Assembly (NCBI RefSeq): GCF_033100795.1
Contig: NZ_JAWLVI010000002.1
Coordinates: forward strand, 248,001-312,000
Reading direction: 5' to 3'
Length of the DNA: 64,000 nt
DNA from: Pseudothioclava sp033100795
Lineage (GTDB): Bacteria > Pseudomonadota > Alphaproteobacteria > Rhodobacterales > Rhodobacteraceae
Below the pieces are notes generated by a model. It made no database searches. It was given only the letters and a program-made list of their open reading frames with translations, and was not told the DNA's origin. A program made the translations under genes and the position numbers. Shown here one piece after another: positions 16,811 through 25,622 of the stretch (position 1 is the stretch's first letter; every line of letters begins with the position of its first letter).

Positions 16811-17929
16811 ATGAAAATCAGCATTGAACGCGCCGCTCTTCTGGACGCGATCTCCAAAGCGCAATCGGTTGTCGAGCGCCGCAACACCATTCCGATCCTC
16901 GCCAACGTGTTGATCGAGGCCGAGGGAAGTAACGTGCAATTCCGCGCGACCGACCTTGATATCGAGGTCGTGGATAAGGCGGCGGCGCAGGTCGAACGCG
17001 CCGGTGCCACCACCGTTTCCGCCGTGATGCTGCATGAGATTGTGCGCAAGCTGCCCGATGGCGCGCTGGTGTCGCTGTCGGATGATCCTGCGGCGGGCCG
17101 CCTTTCGGTTCAGGCGGGGCGGTCGAATTTCAACCTCGCGACGCTGCCGAAAGAGGATTTCCCCGTGATGGCCTCGTCGGAATATTCGGCGAATTTCGCG
17201 GCCAAGGCGGGCGAGTTGAAGCGGCTGTTCGATAAGTCGAAATTCGCGATCTCGACCGAAGAGACGCGCTATTACCTGAACGGCGTTTATATGCACACGG
17301 CGACTGGCGAGGATGGTCAGGTTCTGCGCTGTGTCGCGACCGATGGTCACCGTCTGGCGCGCATTGATACGGTTCTGCCGGAAGGCGCTGCGGGGATGCC
17401 CGGCGTGATTGTGCCGCGCAAAACCGTGAACGAATTGCGCAAACTTCTGGACGATGACGACGCAGAAATCGCGGTCTCGGTTTCGGAAACCAAGGTGCGC
17501 TTTGCAACGCCTGCCGTGACGCTGACCTCAAAGGTGATCGACGGCACTTTCCCCGATTACACCCGCGTTATCCCGATGGGCAATACGCGCCGTCTTGAGG
17601 TGGATGCCAAGGAATTTGCGAAAGCGGTTGACCGTGTGGCGACAGTGTCGTCCGAGCGTTCGCGCGCGGTGAAGCTCTCGCTGGACGAGGATCGCCTGGT
17701 TCTTTCGGTCAACGCTCCTGATGCGGGCGCGGCAGAAGAAGAACTGGCCGTCGCTTACGGGGATGAGCCGCTGGAGATCGGTTTCAACGCGAAATACCTT
17801 CAAGAGATTGCCGATCAGGTCGATCGCGAGAATGCAGTATTCCTGTTCAATTCCTCGGGTGACCCGACGCTGATGCGTGAAGGCAATGACACGTCTGCGG
17901 TCTATGTCGTCATGCCGATGCGCGTGTGA
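16811..17929 (+). CDS. dnaN: DNA polymerase III beta sliding clamp
   Basis: The sliding clamp, 372 residues, dimerises into a ring that tethers polymerase III to DNA. The start MKISIERAALLDAISKAQSVVERRNTIPILAN-type region and three similar clamp domains are visible. The C-terminus ends MPMRV, the usual clamp ending. I prefer the ATG at 16811 over 16805, because GAGGG then has proper spacing and the protein begins like its relatives. It lies 100 bases after dnaA and 34 bases before recF. Confidence 0.97.
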   Translation: MKISIERAALLDAISKAQSVVERRNTIPILANVLIEAEGSNVQFRATDLDIEVVDKAAAQVERAGATTVSAVMLHEIVRKLPDGALVSLSDDPAAGRLSVQAGRSNFNLATLPKEDFPVMASSEYSANFAAKAGELKRLFDKSKFAISTEETRYYLNGVYMHTATGEDGQVLRCVATDGHRLARIDTVLPEGAAGMPGVIVPRKTVNELRKLLDDDDAEIAVSVSETKVRFATPAVTLTSKVIDGTFPDYTRVIPMGNTRRLEVDAKEFAKAVDRVATVSSERSRAVKLSLDEDRLVLSVNAPDAGAAEEELAVAYGDEPLEIGFNAKYLQEIADQVDRENAVFLFNSSGDPTLMREGNDTSAVYVVMPMRV

Positions 17930-17963
17930 TCGAACGCCGTAATCCTGTTTCCACGGTGCCGCG

Positions 17964-19037
17964 ATGTTAACGGAACTGACCCTTTTGCAGTTCCGCTCGC
18001 ATCGGCGCACGCATTTGACGCTGGATGGGCGGCCCGTGGCGATTTACGGGCCGAACGGGGCGGGCAAAACCAATATCCTTGAGGCGGTGTCGCTGCTGTC
18101 GCCGGGTCGCGGGCTTCGCCGCGCCTCGGGGGATGAACTGATGCGGCGTGACGAGTCTGTGGGCTGGAAGTTGCAAGCGGCGCTCTCGAACGGACAAGAG
18201 ATTGAGACAAGCGCGCAGCCCGGTGCCTCGCGTGAGGTGCAGATCGACGGGAAATCCGCGCCGCAAGTGGCGCTTGGGCGCATGTTGCGCGTGGTTTGGC
18301 TGGTGCCCGCGATGGATCGGCTGTGGATCGAAGGTGCCGAGGGGCGGCGGCGGTTTCTGGATCGGCTGACCATGTCCTTTATCCCTGCCCATGCCGATGC
18401 TGTGCTGAGCTACGAAAAGGCGATGCGCGAGCGGAACCGTTTGCTGAAGGATATGGTGCGGGATGCTTCGTGGTATGGCGCGCTTGAGGCGCGGATGGGC
18501 GAGGCCGCGCGCGACATCCGCACGAACCGCCAAATCGCTCTGGGACGTCTGGCCACAGCGCAGGCGGCTGCGGAAACCGCGTTTCCAGCGGCGGATCTGG
18601 CGATTGTGAATGATGATAGCGCCGATCTGGCCGAGGCTCTGGCCGAAGGCCGTATGCGCGACATGCAGGCGGGGCGGAGCCTTTCCGGTCCCCACCGCGC
18701 TGACCTTGAGGCGCGCTATGCCGCGAAAAACCAGATCGCCGCGCAATGTTCGACCGGAGAGCAGAAAGCGCTTCTGATCTCGTTGATCCTTGCCAATGCG
18801 CGCGCGCTTAAGCACGAAACGGGCGAAGCGCCGCTTGTTCTTCTGGACGAGGTCGCCGCCCATCTTGACGCGACCCGTCGCGCCGCACTTTATGATGAGA
18901 TTTGCACGCTCGGGGTTCAGGCCTTCATGACCGGCACAGGGGCCGAGCTGTTCGACACACTCGGGCCACGCGCACAGTATTTTGACGTGCAGGAAGATGC
19001 CGGCCTGTCCTGCGTTACCGAAAGGGATGTTTCATGA
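17964..19037 (+). CDS. recF: DNA replication and repair protein RecF
   Basis: RecF, 357 residues, is an ABC/SMC-type ATPase that helps load RecA at gapped DNA. The N-terminal FRSHRRTHLTLDG segment leads into Walker A GPNGAGKTN (29-37). The ABC signature GEQKALLISLILA and Walker B LVLLDEVAAHLD lie in the last third, followed by the QAFMTGT segment. The ribosome-binding site is weak. The stop overlaps the ATG of the following VOC gene by four bases, so the downstream genes are likely co-translated. Confidence 0.95.
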   Translation: MLTELTLLQFRSHRRTHLTLDGRPVAIYGPNGAGKTNILEAVSLLSPGRGLRRASGDELMRRDESVGWKLQAALSNGQEIETSAQPGASREVQIDGKSAPQVALGRMLRVVWLVPAMDRLWIEGAEGRRRFLDRLTMSFIPAHADAVLSYEKAMRERNRLLKDMVRDASWYGALEARMGEAARDIRTNRQIALGRLATAQAAAETAFPAADLAIVNDDSADLAEALAEGRMRDMQAGRSLSGPHRADLEARYAAKNQIAAQCSTGEQKALLISLILANARALKHETGEAPLVLLDEVAAHLDATRRAALYDEICTLGVQAFMTGTGAELFDTLGPRAQYFDVQEDAGLSCVTERDVS

Positions 19038-19462
19038 GCTATCCAAAGCAACGGATTACCCTTGTTACGCTTGGCGTTACCGATCTTGGGCGTGCGCGCG
19101 CCTTTTATGCGGCGCTTGGCTGGCAGCCCGCCGAAGCGCCCGAAGGCGTTGTATTCTACCAGATGAACGGGATGGTTCTGGGGCTATTCGGCAAGACTGA
19201 TCTGGCGAAAGATCAGGGGCGACCGGGTGCGGACCTTGGCACCGGCGCGATGACCCTTGCGCAGAATTTCGATACCGAGGCCGATGTCGATGCCGCCTAT
19301 GCTTCGGCGCTTGCGGCGGGCGCAACGCCCCTGAAAGCACCCGAAAAGGTGTTCTGGGGCGGGTATTCGGGCTATTACGCCGACCCCGATGGCCATGTCT
19401 GGGAACTGGCCATGAACCCGTTTTGGCCCTTGGACGCGAATGGAGGGTTAACCCTTAAATGA
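19034..19462 (+). CDS. VOC family protein (glyoxalase/bleomycin-resistance fold)
   Basis: A 142-residue protein with the paired beta-alpha-beta-beta-beta modules of the vicinal oxygen chelate fold. The start RITLVTLGVTDLGRARAFYAALGW and the end GYSGYYADPDGHVWELAMNPFW (both shown in part) are typical. The Glu near the end would be a metal ligand, as in glyoxalase I-like members. The substrate is unknown. It is sandwiched between recF and a LysE-type exporter with four-base overlaps at both ends. Confidence 0.85.
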   Translation: MSYPKQRITLVTLGVTDLGRARAFYAALGWQPAEAPEGVVFYQMNGMVLGLFGKTDLAKDQGRPGADLGTGAMTLAQNFDTEADVDAAYASALAAGATPLKAPEKVFWGGYSGYYADPDGHVWELAMNPFWPLDANGGLTLK

Positions 19463-20079
19463 CGCTGACATTGACGCAGGTCGCCCTTTATGCGGGGGCA
19501 CTTTTGGTGCTGTTCCTGACGCCCGGCCCGGTGTGGCTCGCGCTTTTGGCGCGCGGCATGGCCGGCGGGTTTGCAAGCGCGTGGCCGCTGGCCTTGGGCG
19601 TAAGCATAGGCGATATGGTCTGGCCCGTGCTCGCCATTCTGGGGGTGTCGTGGTTCGTGCAGGAGTTCGCCTCTTTCCTGATTGTCCTGCGATGGGTCGC
19701 GGTGGGCATGTTTATCGTGATGGGGGTTTTGCTGATCCGCCACGCCGACCATAAGATTTCCTCGGACAGCCGGCTGACGCGCCCCGGAAAATGGGCGGGC
19801 TTTGTGGCTGGGTTGATCGTGATTATCGGCAACCCCAAGGCGATCCTGTTTTACATGGGCATCCTGCCGGGCTTCTTTCCGGTCGGCTCGATGACATGGG
19901 TCGATATTGTTGTGGTCTGCCTGATTTCCGGCCTGATGCCGCTCAGCGGAAACCTTCTGCTTTCGGCCTTTGTCGACCGCATTCGCAGCTTTGTGACCAG
20001 CCGTGGCAAGCTGGCACGCCTCAACCGGATTGCGGGTGGGCTGATGATTGTGGTCGGGCTGGCCATCGCCCTGACTTAA
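19459..20079 (+). CDS. LysE family translocator
   Basis: A 206-residue inner-membrane exporter of the LysE/RhtB type with about six hydrophobic segments. The family signature is at the N-terminus (LVLFLTPGPVWLALLARGMAGG), and the GNPKAILFYMG motif in the middle is characteristic. Substrates in this family are amino acids or their derivatives, but the actual substrate is unknown. The ATG overlaps the VOC stop. It is the last gene of the recF unit, after which gyrB has its own promoter. Confidence 0.88.
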   Translation: MTLTLTQVALYAGALLVLFLTPGPVWLALLARGMAGGFASAWPLALGVSIGDMVWPVLAILGVSWFVQEFASFLIVLRWVAVGMFIVMGVLLIRHADHKISSDSRLTRPGKWAGFVAGLIVIIGNPKAILFYMGILPGFFPVGSMTWVDIVVVCLISGLMPLSGNLLLSAFVDRIRSFVTSRGKLARLNRIAGGLMIVVGLAIALT

Positions 20080-20103
20080 GCCCCCAAATATTGTGTCTTT
20101 GGC

Positions 20104-20132
20104 GTGACATTGGCGCGCCAAACCACTATAAA
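20104..20132 (+). promoter_or_regulatory. predicted gyrB promoter with palindromic spacer
   Basis: GTGACA (20104-20109) and TATAAA (20127-20132) are separated by exactly 17 bases and lie 29 bases upstream of the gyrB ATG, a close match to a housekeeping promoter. The spacer contains the perfect 12-base palindrome TTGGCGCGCCAA (20110-20121), which could be an operator placed between the two promoter elements. Confidence 0.6.
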
Positions 20133-20160
20133 TCCGCAACACAGAACAGGACGGGCGGGC

Positions 20161-22611
20161 ATGACCGACAATACCCCCAAGAAAAACAATTACAGCGCGG
20201 ATTCTATCAAGGTTCTCAAGGGGCTAGAGGCCGTTCGCAAACGGCCGGGCATGTATATCGGTGATACCGATGACGGCTCGGGCCTGCATCACATGGTTTA
20301 CGAGGTCGTCGACAACGGCATCGACGAGGCGCTTGCGGGGCACGCGGACTACGTTCAGGTCAAAATTCACGCCGATAGTTCGGTCTCGGTGCGTGATAAC
20401 GGGCGCGGGATTCCGGTTGATATGCACCCCGAAGAGGGGGTCTCGGCTGCCGAGGTCATCATGACCCAGCTTCACGCGGGCGGTAAGTTCAACAACACCG
20501 ACGACGACGGCAACGCCTATAAGGTTTCGGGCGGTCTGCATGGCGTGGGCGTGTCGGTGGTGAATGCGCTGTCCGATTGGCTGGAGCTGCGCGTCTGGCG
20601 TGACGACAAGGAATATTACGCCCGCTTCGAAAAGGGCGAATGCGTCGAGCATGTGCGCGTTGTCGGGGATGCGCCCGGCGAAAAGGGGACCGAGGTTCGC
20701 TTTATGGCGTCGTCCAAAGTGGCGGACCCTGAAGGCACGTTTTCGAACCTAGACTATGTGTTCAAGACGCTGGAAACGCGCCTGCGCGAACTGGCCTTCC
20801 TGAACTCGGGCGTGCGTATCCTGATCGAGGATGAGCGCCCCGCCGAGCCGCTGAAGACCGAGCTGTTCTATGACGGCGGGGTCAAGGAATTCGTCAAATA
20901 CCTCGACCGCTCGAAGACGCCCGTGATGGAAGAGCCGATCTATATGGTTGGCGAGGTGCGCGGCATCGGTGTGGAAATCGCGATGTGGTGGAACGACAGC
21001 TACCACGAAAATGTGCTGCCCTTCACCAACAACATCCCGCAGCGCGACGGCGGCACCCACCTGGCGGGTCTGCGAGGTGCGCTGACGCGCACGATCAACA
21101 ACTACGCGCAAAGCTCGGGGATCGCGAAAAAAGAGAAGGTCGATTTTACCGGCGACGACGCGCGCGAGGGGCTGACCTGCGTGCTTTCGGTCAAGGTGCC
21201 AGACCCGAAGTTCTCCAGCCAGACCAAGGATAAGCTGGTGTCCTCCGAGGTTCGTCCGGCGGTCGAAAACCTTGTGAATGAAAAGCTGAGCGAGTGGTTC
21301 GAAGAGAACCCGCAGCAAGCCAAAAGCATCGTCGGCAAGATCATCGAAGCGGCGCTGGCGCGCGAAGCTGCCCGCAAAGCCCGCGAACTAACGCGGCGCA
21401 AAACCGCGATGGACGTGGCCTCGCTGCCCGGTAAGCTGGCGGATTGTCAGGAAAAAGACCCGGCGCTGTCCGAAGTCTTCCTCGTCGAGGGTGACTCGGC
21501 AGGTGGCTCGGCCAAGCAAGGGCGCGAGCGGAAAAATCAGGCAGTTCTGCCCCTGCGTGGTAAAATCCTGAACGTCGAGCGTGCGCGCTTTGACCGGATG
21601 CTTTCTTCCGACCAGATCGGCACGCTGATTACTGCGCTTGGCACGGGTATCGGGCGTGACGAATTCAACATCGACAAGCTGCGCTACCACAAGATCGTCA
21701 TCATGACCGATGCTGACGTTGACGGCGCGCACATCCGCACCCTTTTGCTGACCTTCTTCTTCCGCCAGATGCCCGAGCTGATCGAGCACGGCTACCTCTA
21801 CATTGCGCAGCCGCCGCTTTACAAAGTGGCGCGCGGCAAGTCCGAGGTTTACCTGAAGGATCAGGCCGCGCTTGAGGACTTCCTGATCCAGCAAGGCGTT
21901 GAAGGGGCGATCCTGCGCCTTGGCGACGGGCAGGAAATCGTTGGTCAGGATCTTGCGCGCGTGGTCGAAGAGGCCCGTGTGATCCGCCGGATTCTGCAAG
22001 CATTCCCAACGCATTATCCGCAGCATATCGTTGAACAATCGGCAATCGCAGGGGCGCTTCTGCCGGGCCGCATTGACGCTGATGCCCAAGGCGTCGCAGA
22101 TGAGGTTGCTGCGCGTCTTGATCTGGTTGCGCTGGAATATGAGCGCGGCTGGCAGGGTCGTCCGACGCAGGACCACGGGCTGCGGTTCACCCGCGTTCTG
22201 CGCGGCGTCGAAGAGGCGCGCACGCTTGATGGTCCCGTGCTCCGCTCGGGCGAGGCACGACGCCTGTCGCAGCACACCGAAGCCCTGCGTGAGGTTTATG
22301 CGCAGCCCGCGAAACTTGTGCGTAAAGACCGCGAAGTCGCTATTCACGGGCCGATTGCCTTGCTGAATGCCATCCTGCAGGAAGGCGAGAAAGGGCTGTC
22401 ACTCCAGCGTTATAAGGGCCTGGGCGAGATGAACCCCGAGCAGCTTTGGGAAACCACGCTCGACCCGTCCGCGCGCACCTTGTTGCAGGTGCGGATCGAG
22501 GATGTCGCAGAAGCCGATGACATCTTCACCAAGCTGATGGGCGATGTGGTTGAACCGCGCCGCGACTTTATCCAGCAAAACGCGCTGAGTGTTGAAAATC
22601 TCGACTTCTGA
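20161..22611 (+). CDS. gyrB: DNA gyrase subunit B
   Basis: GyrB, 816 residues, is the ATPase subunit of gyrase that introduces negative supercoils. The GHKL ATPase part begins LKGLEAVRKRPGMYIGD, with EVVDNGIDEA and the GGLHGVGVSVVNALS lid. The Toprim domain has EGDSAGGSAKQGRERKNQAV (first Glu motif) and the DADVDGAHIRTLLL metal site, and the C-terminus has the QRYKGLGEMNPEQLWETT motif. I use the ATG at 20161, which follows a promoter and a purine-rich AGGACGGGCGGG site; the open frame to 20104 would start inside the promoter. It is followed by a strong terminator. Confidence 0.97.
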   Translation: MTDNTPKKNNYSADSIKVLKGLEAVRKRPGMYIGDTDDGSGLHHMVYEVVDNGIDEALAGHADYVQVKIHADSSVSVRDNGRGIPVDMHPEEGVSAAEVIMTQLHAGGKFNNTDDDGNAYKVSGGLHGVGVSVVNALSDWLELRVWRDDKEYYARFEKGECVEHVRVVGDAPGEKGTEVRFMASSKVADPEGTFSNLDYVFKTLETRLRELAFLNSGVRILIEDERPAEPLKTELFYDGGVKEFVKYLDRSKTPVMEEPIYMVGEVRGIGVEIAMWWNDSYHENVLPFTNNIPQRDGGTHLAGLRGALTRTINNYAQSSGIAKKEKVDFTGDDAREGLTCVLSVKVPDPKFSSQTKDKLVSSEVRPAVENLVNEKLSEWFEENPQQAKSIVGKIIEAALAREAARKARELTRRKTAMDVASLPGKLADCQEKDPALSEVFLVEGDSAGGSAKQGRERKNQAVLPLRGKILNVERARFDRMLSSDQIGTLITALGTGIGRDEFNIDKLRYHKIVIMTDADVDGAHIRTLLLTFFFRQMPELIEHGYLYIAQPPLYKVARGKSEVYLKDQAALEDFLIQQGVEGAILRLGDGQEIVGQDLARVVEEARVIRRILQAFPTHYPQHIVEQSAIAGALLPGRIDADAQGVADEVAARLDLVALEYERGWQGRPTQDHGLRFTRVLRGVEEARTLDGPVLRSGEARRLSQHTEALREVYAQPAKLVRKDREVAIHGPIALLNAILQEGEKGLSLQRYKGLGEMNPEQLWETTLDPSARTLLQVRIEDVAEADDIFTKLMGDVVEPRRDFIQQNALSVENLDF

Positions 22612-22634
22612 CGCGGACCACAGATTATCATTCA

Positions 22635-22662
22635 CCGCGCCCCTCGTTGGGCGCGGTTTTTT
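22635..22662 (+). terminator. intrinsic terminator of gyrB
   Basis: CCGCGCCC (22635-22642) pairs with GGGCGCGG (22649-22656) around a 6-base loop and is followed by six T residues. It is 23 bases after the gyrB stop and cleanly separates the replication block from the second flagellar cluster. Confidence 0.9.
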
Positions 22663-22761
22663 ATTGCCGCAAATTGTGCGCTTTCTCTTTTTGGAAACCA
22701 TTTCTAAACCATGACGGCCTACCCCTGAGAGCAGCAAGAATTGCTGTGAAGGGTGAAGCCC

Positions 22762-23535
22762 ATGTTCGGACGCATTATTTTGACGCTGGTCGGCCTCGCT
22801 TTTGCGGGCATTGGTGTTGGTCCCGCTATGGCTGGTCGCACGGCTGATTTTGCTGCCGTCTGTGAGCAGGCAGCCGAGATTGCCGCGCAAAAAACGGGGG
22901 TCCCTGTTTCCGTTCTAAAGGCTATTTCACTGAACGAAACCGGCCGCAAATCCGGCGGTGCCTTCCGCCCGTGGGCCTGGACCGTGAATATGGAGGGAAA
23001 GGGCTTTTGGTTTGACTCGCTGGACGAGGCGCGCACCTTTGTTTTCAAAGAGTTCAAGCGCGGCGCGCGCAGTTTTGATGTCGGCTGTTTCCAGATAAAC
23101 TACAAATGGCATGGGCAGGCATTTTCCTCGATCGACGCTATGTTCGATCCGCTGGAAAACGGACTCTATGCCGCGCGCTTTCTGAAAGATCTATATAACG
23201 AAACCGGTTCGTGGTCCAAAGCGGCAGGGGCGTATCATTCGCGCACACCGAAATATGCCGATAAATATGCCGCGCGCTTCACAAAATTCCGGCAGAAATT
23301 TCTGCAAGAGGACGGATCAGGCAAACTGCGTGTGGCCTACGCCGAGGTGAATGAGGCGATCCCTGATATACCTGACATCGTCGCGGCAGCGCAGAGGCCC
23401 GTAGCAGTTCCTGCCAAGCCTCGGATCAACACCTTCCCTCTGTTCATTCGAAAAGAGGGCCAAGCTGCTCGCATGGGGGGGGCGGCTGGGGCGAGCCTTT
23501 TTGCATCGGCACTTGAAAAATCGCAGGTGCAATAA
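22762..23535 (+). CDS. flagellar lytic transglycosylase, SltF-like
   Basis: A 257-residue periplasmic protein with an SLT-type lytic transglycosylase domain. A signal peptide (residues 1-24, cut after AMA) is followed by the domain, whose catalytic Glu59 is in ISLNETG. The GCFQINYKWHG segment and the AGAYHSRTPKYADKYAARF block complete the fold. The last 70 residues are a Pro/Ala-rich tail. Rhodobacter sphaeroides has such a protein, SltF, which opens the peptidoglycan for the rod and binds FlgJ through its C-terminus. Here the rod protein FlgJ lacks a muramidase domain, which fits. The ATG at 22762 has AAGGG 8 bases before it. The stop overlaps the flhA start by one base. Confidence 0.8.
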   Translation: MFGRIILTLVGLAFAGIGVGPAMAGRTADFAAVCEQAAEIAAQKTGVPVSVLKAISLNETGRKSGGAFRPWAWTVNMEGKGFWFDSLDEARTFVFKEFKRGARSFDVGCFQINYKWHGQAFSSIDAMFDPLENGLYAARFLKDLYNETGSWSKAAGAYHSRTPKYADKYAARFTKFRQKFLQEDGSGKLRVAYAEVNEAIPDIPDIVAAAQRPVAVPAKPRINTFPLFIRKEGQAARMGGAAGASLFASALEKSQVQ

Positions 23536-25622
23536 TGAATGCCGCCCTGCTTCAGAAGGTGTTTCAGCCGACGATCCTCTTGTCTCTGGCGCTTATGTCG
23601 GTGATCGTCATGATGATCCTTCCGGTGCCGGCATGGGTGCTGGATATCGGTCTGGCGGCCTCTTTTGCGATCGCAATTCTGATTTTCACAGTGACCCTCT
23701 TCATTGAGCGTCCGCTTGATTTCTCGGCCTTTCCGACAATCCTGCTGGCATCGTTGATGCTGCGGCTATCGCTGAATGTCTCGTCGACGAAACTCATTAT
23801 CGGGCAGGGCCATACTGGCACCGGCGCGGCGGGTGATGTGATCCAGGGTTTTGCCAATTTTATCATGGGGGGATCAGTTCTGATCGGGCTTGTGGTGTTT
23901 TGTGTCATTCTGATCGTCAATTTTATCGTCATTACCAAGGGCGCAGGCCGTATGGCCGAGGTGGGCGCGCGCTTTGCCCTTGATGCGATGCCGGGCAAGC
24001 AGCTCGCGATCGACAGCGATATGAATGCGGGGGCCATTGACCACGCCGAGGCCAAGGCGCGGCGCGAAAAGGAACAAGCCGAAACAACGTTCTTCGGCTC
24101 GCTGGACGGTGCATCGAAGTTTGTGAAGGGTGACGCCGTTGCTGGCCTGCTAATCACCATGCTCAACATTGTCATGGGGCTGGTGATCGGCACGGTGGTG
24201 CATGGAATGCCCATAGGCCGCGCGCTTGAAACCTATGCCATCCTGACGGTCGGTGATGGTCTGGTCAGCCAGATTCCAGCGGTGATTATCTCGATCGCAG
24301 CAGCAATTTTGTTGGCCCGTGGCGGGTCGAAAGGCTCGGCAGACCTGGAACTGTTCCGTCAACTCGGAAAGTTTCCGCCGGCCCTGATGACAGTCGGCAT
24401 CTTGATGGCGCTATTCGGGCTTGTTCCGGGGCTGCCGTTTCTGCCGTTCATGGCGGGGGCGGTTATCCTGTGCGGCTCGGCGATTATGCTGAAGCGCGAA
24501 GAGGATCGACGCCGGAAACGCGAGGCGATGAAAATGCCTGCGCCAGAGGAAAAGCCGCGTGCAAAATCTATGGGTGATGTGCTGGATATGGATGACATCC
24601 ATGTGGAATTCGCCCCTGACCTTGTGAATATGGCGCTTGATCCGGCGACCGGCTTGGATGCACGCATCGCGAATATGCGCCAGCATGTCGCCACGGCTTT
24701 CGGGCTGATCCTGCCCGAGATCAGGCTGACCGATGACGGCTCCTTGCCTGCGGGGTGCTATCGTATTCGCATTCAGGGGGCCGAGCAGGCAAAGGACCGG
24801 CTTCGCCCTGACCACGTTCTGGCGCTGATCGCGGATAACCGTGATTTCTTGCCCGATGGCGAGGACGTGCGCGAACCCGTGTATGGCGCGCCTGCGCGGT
24901 GGGTGCCGTCGTCGGCACAAGAGGAGGCGGCTCTGGCGGGTTCGACCGTGGTGTCCTCGACCGAGGTTCTGGCAACGCATCTGCTTGAGGTTATCAAGCG
25001 GAATTTCGGGCGCCTGATGACGCTGCGTGCCCTGAAGCGGCTGCTTGATGAAACGACCAACCTGTCCGATCCGGCACGCGCCGATGCCAATCGCCGAATT
25101 CTGGATGAATTGATCCCGGATAAGGTTCCGCTTGATATGCTGTTGGCGGTGTTGCGCCTGCTGCTTGAAGAGCGGGTCTCGATTCGCAACCTGATGCTTG
25201 TCGTTGAAGCGATTGCCGAAGCGCGCCATCAGCAAAGTCCCGACGCGATTTGCGAATATGTCCGGCAGCGCCTCGGCTTCCAGCTTGTGGCCGAGTTGCG
25301 CCGTGAGGATGGGTCGATTCCCCTGATCCAGCTCGCCCCCGAGTGGGAAGACCTGTTCACGACCTATCAGCTTCCGGCGGAACGCGGTCCGGCGGACATC
25401 GCCTTGCCCCCGGACAAATTTAACCGGCTGGCCTCCAATATTGCCGACCGGTTGTCGCGCGCGGGCGAGAACGGGGTCTTCCCCGCGATCGTTACGTCGT
25501 CGCGCCGCCGCCGGTTCGTGAAGGCCGTGGTTGGAGCGAAGGGGCTGGCCGCACCCGTGCTGAGCTTCGATGAAATCGGCCTTGATGCGCGCCCTGCGAT
25601 GGTTGGTGTGGTGCCAGTATGA
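23535..25622 (+). CDS. flhA: flagellar biosynthesis protein FlhA
   Basis: FlhA, 695 residues, is the export-gate ring of the flagellar type III secretion system. The N-terminal half has about eight membrane segments, with the family signature RLSLNVSSTKLII and the FHIPEP-loop region GAGRMAEVGARFALDAMPGKQLAIDSDMNAG (given in part). The C-terminal half from about residue 330 is the cytosolic nonamer-forming domain that docks chaperone-substrate complexes. The start codon shares one base with the stop of the SltF-like gene, and the end overlaps fliR by four bases, so flhA-fliR-flhB form one coupled unit. Confidence 0.96.
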   Translation: MNAALLQKVFQPTILLSLALMSVIVMMILPVPAWVLDIGLAASFAIAILIFTVTLFIERPLDFSAFPTILLASLMLRLSLNVSSTKLIIGQGHTGTGAAGDVIQGFANFIMGGSVLIGLVVFCVILIVNFIVITKGAGRMAEVGARFALDAMPGKQLAIDSDMNAGAIDHAEAKARREKEQAETTFFGSLDGASKFVKGDAVAGLLITMLNIVMGLVIGTVVHGMPIGRALETYAILTVGDGLVSQIPAVIISIAAAILLARGGSKGSADLELFRQLGKFPPALMTVGILMALFGLVPGLPFLPFMAGAVILCGSAIMLKREEDRRRKREAMKMPAPEEKPRAKSMGDVLDMDDIHVEFAPDLVNMALDPATGLDARIANMRQHVATAFGLILPEIRLTDDGSLPAGCYRIRIQGAEQAKDRLRPDHVLALIADNRDFLPDGEDVREPVYGAPARWVPSSAQEEAALAGSTVVSSTEVLATHLLEVIKRNFGRLMTLRALKRLLDETTNLSDPARADANRRILDELIPDKVPLDMLLAVLRLLLEERVSIRNLMLVVEAIAEARHQQSPDAICEYVRQRLGFQLVAELRREDGSIPLIQLAPEWEDLFTTYQLPAERGPADIALPPDKFNRLASNIADRLSRAGENGVFPAIVTSSRRRRFVKAVVGAKGLAAPVLSFDEIGLDARPAMVGVVPV

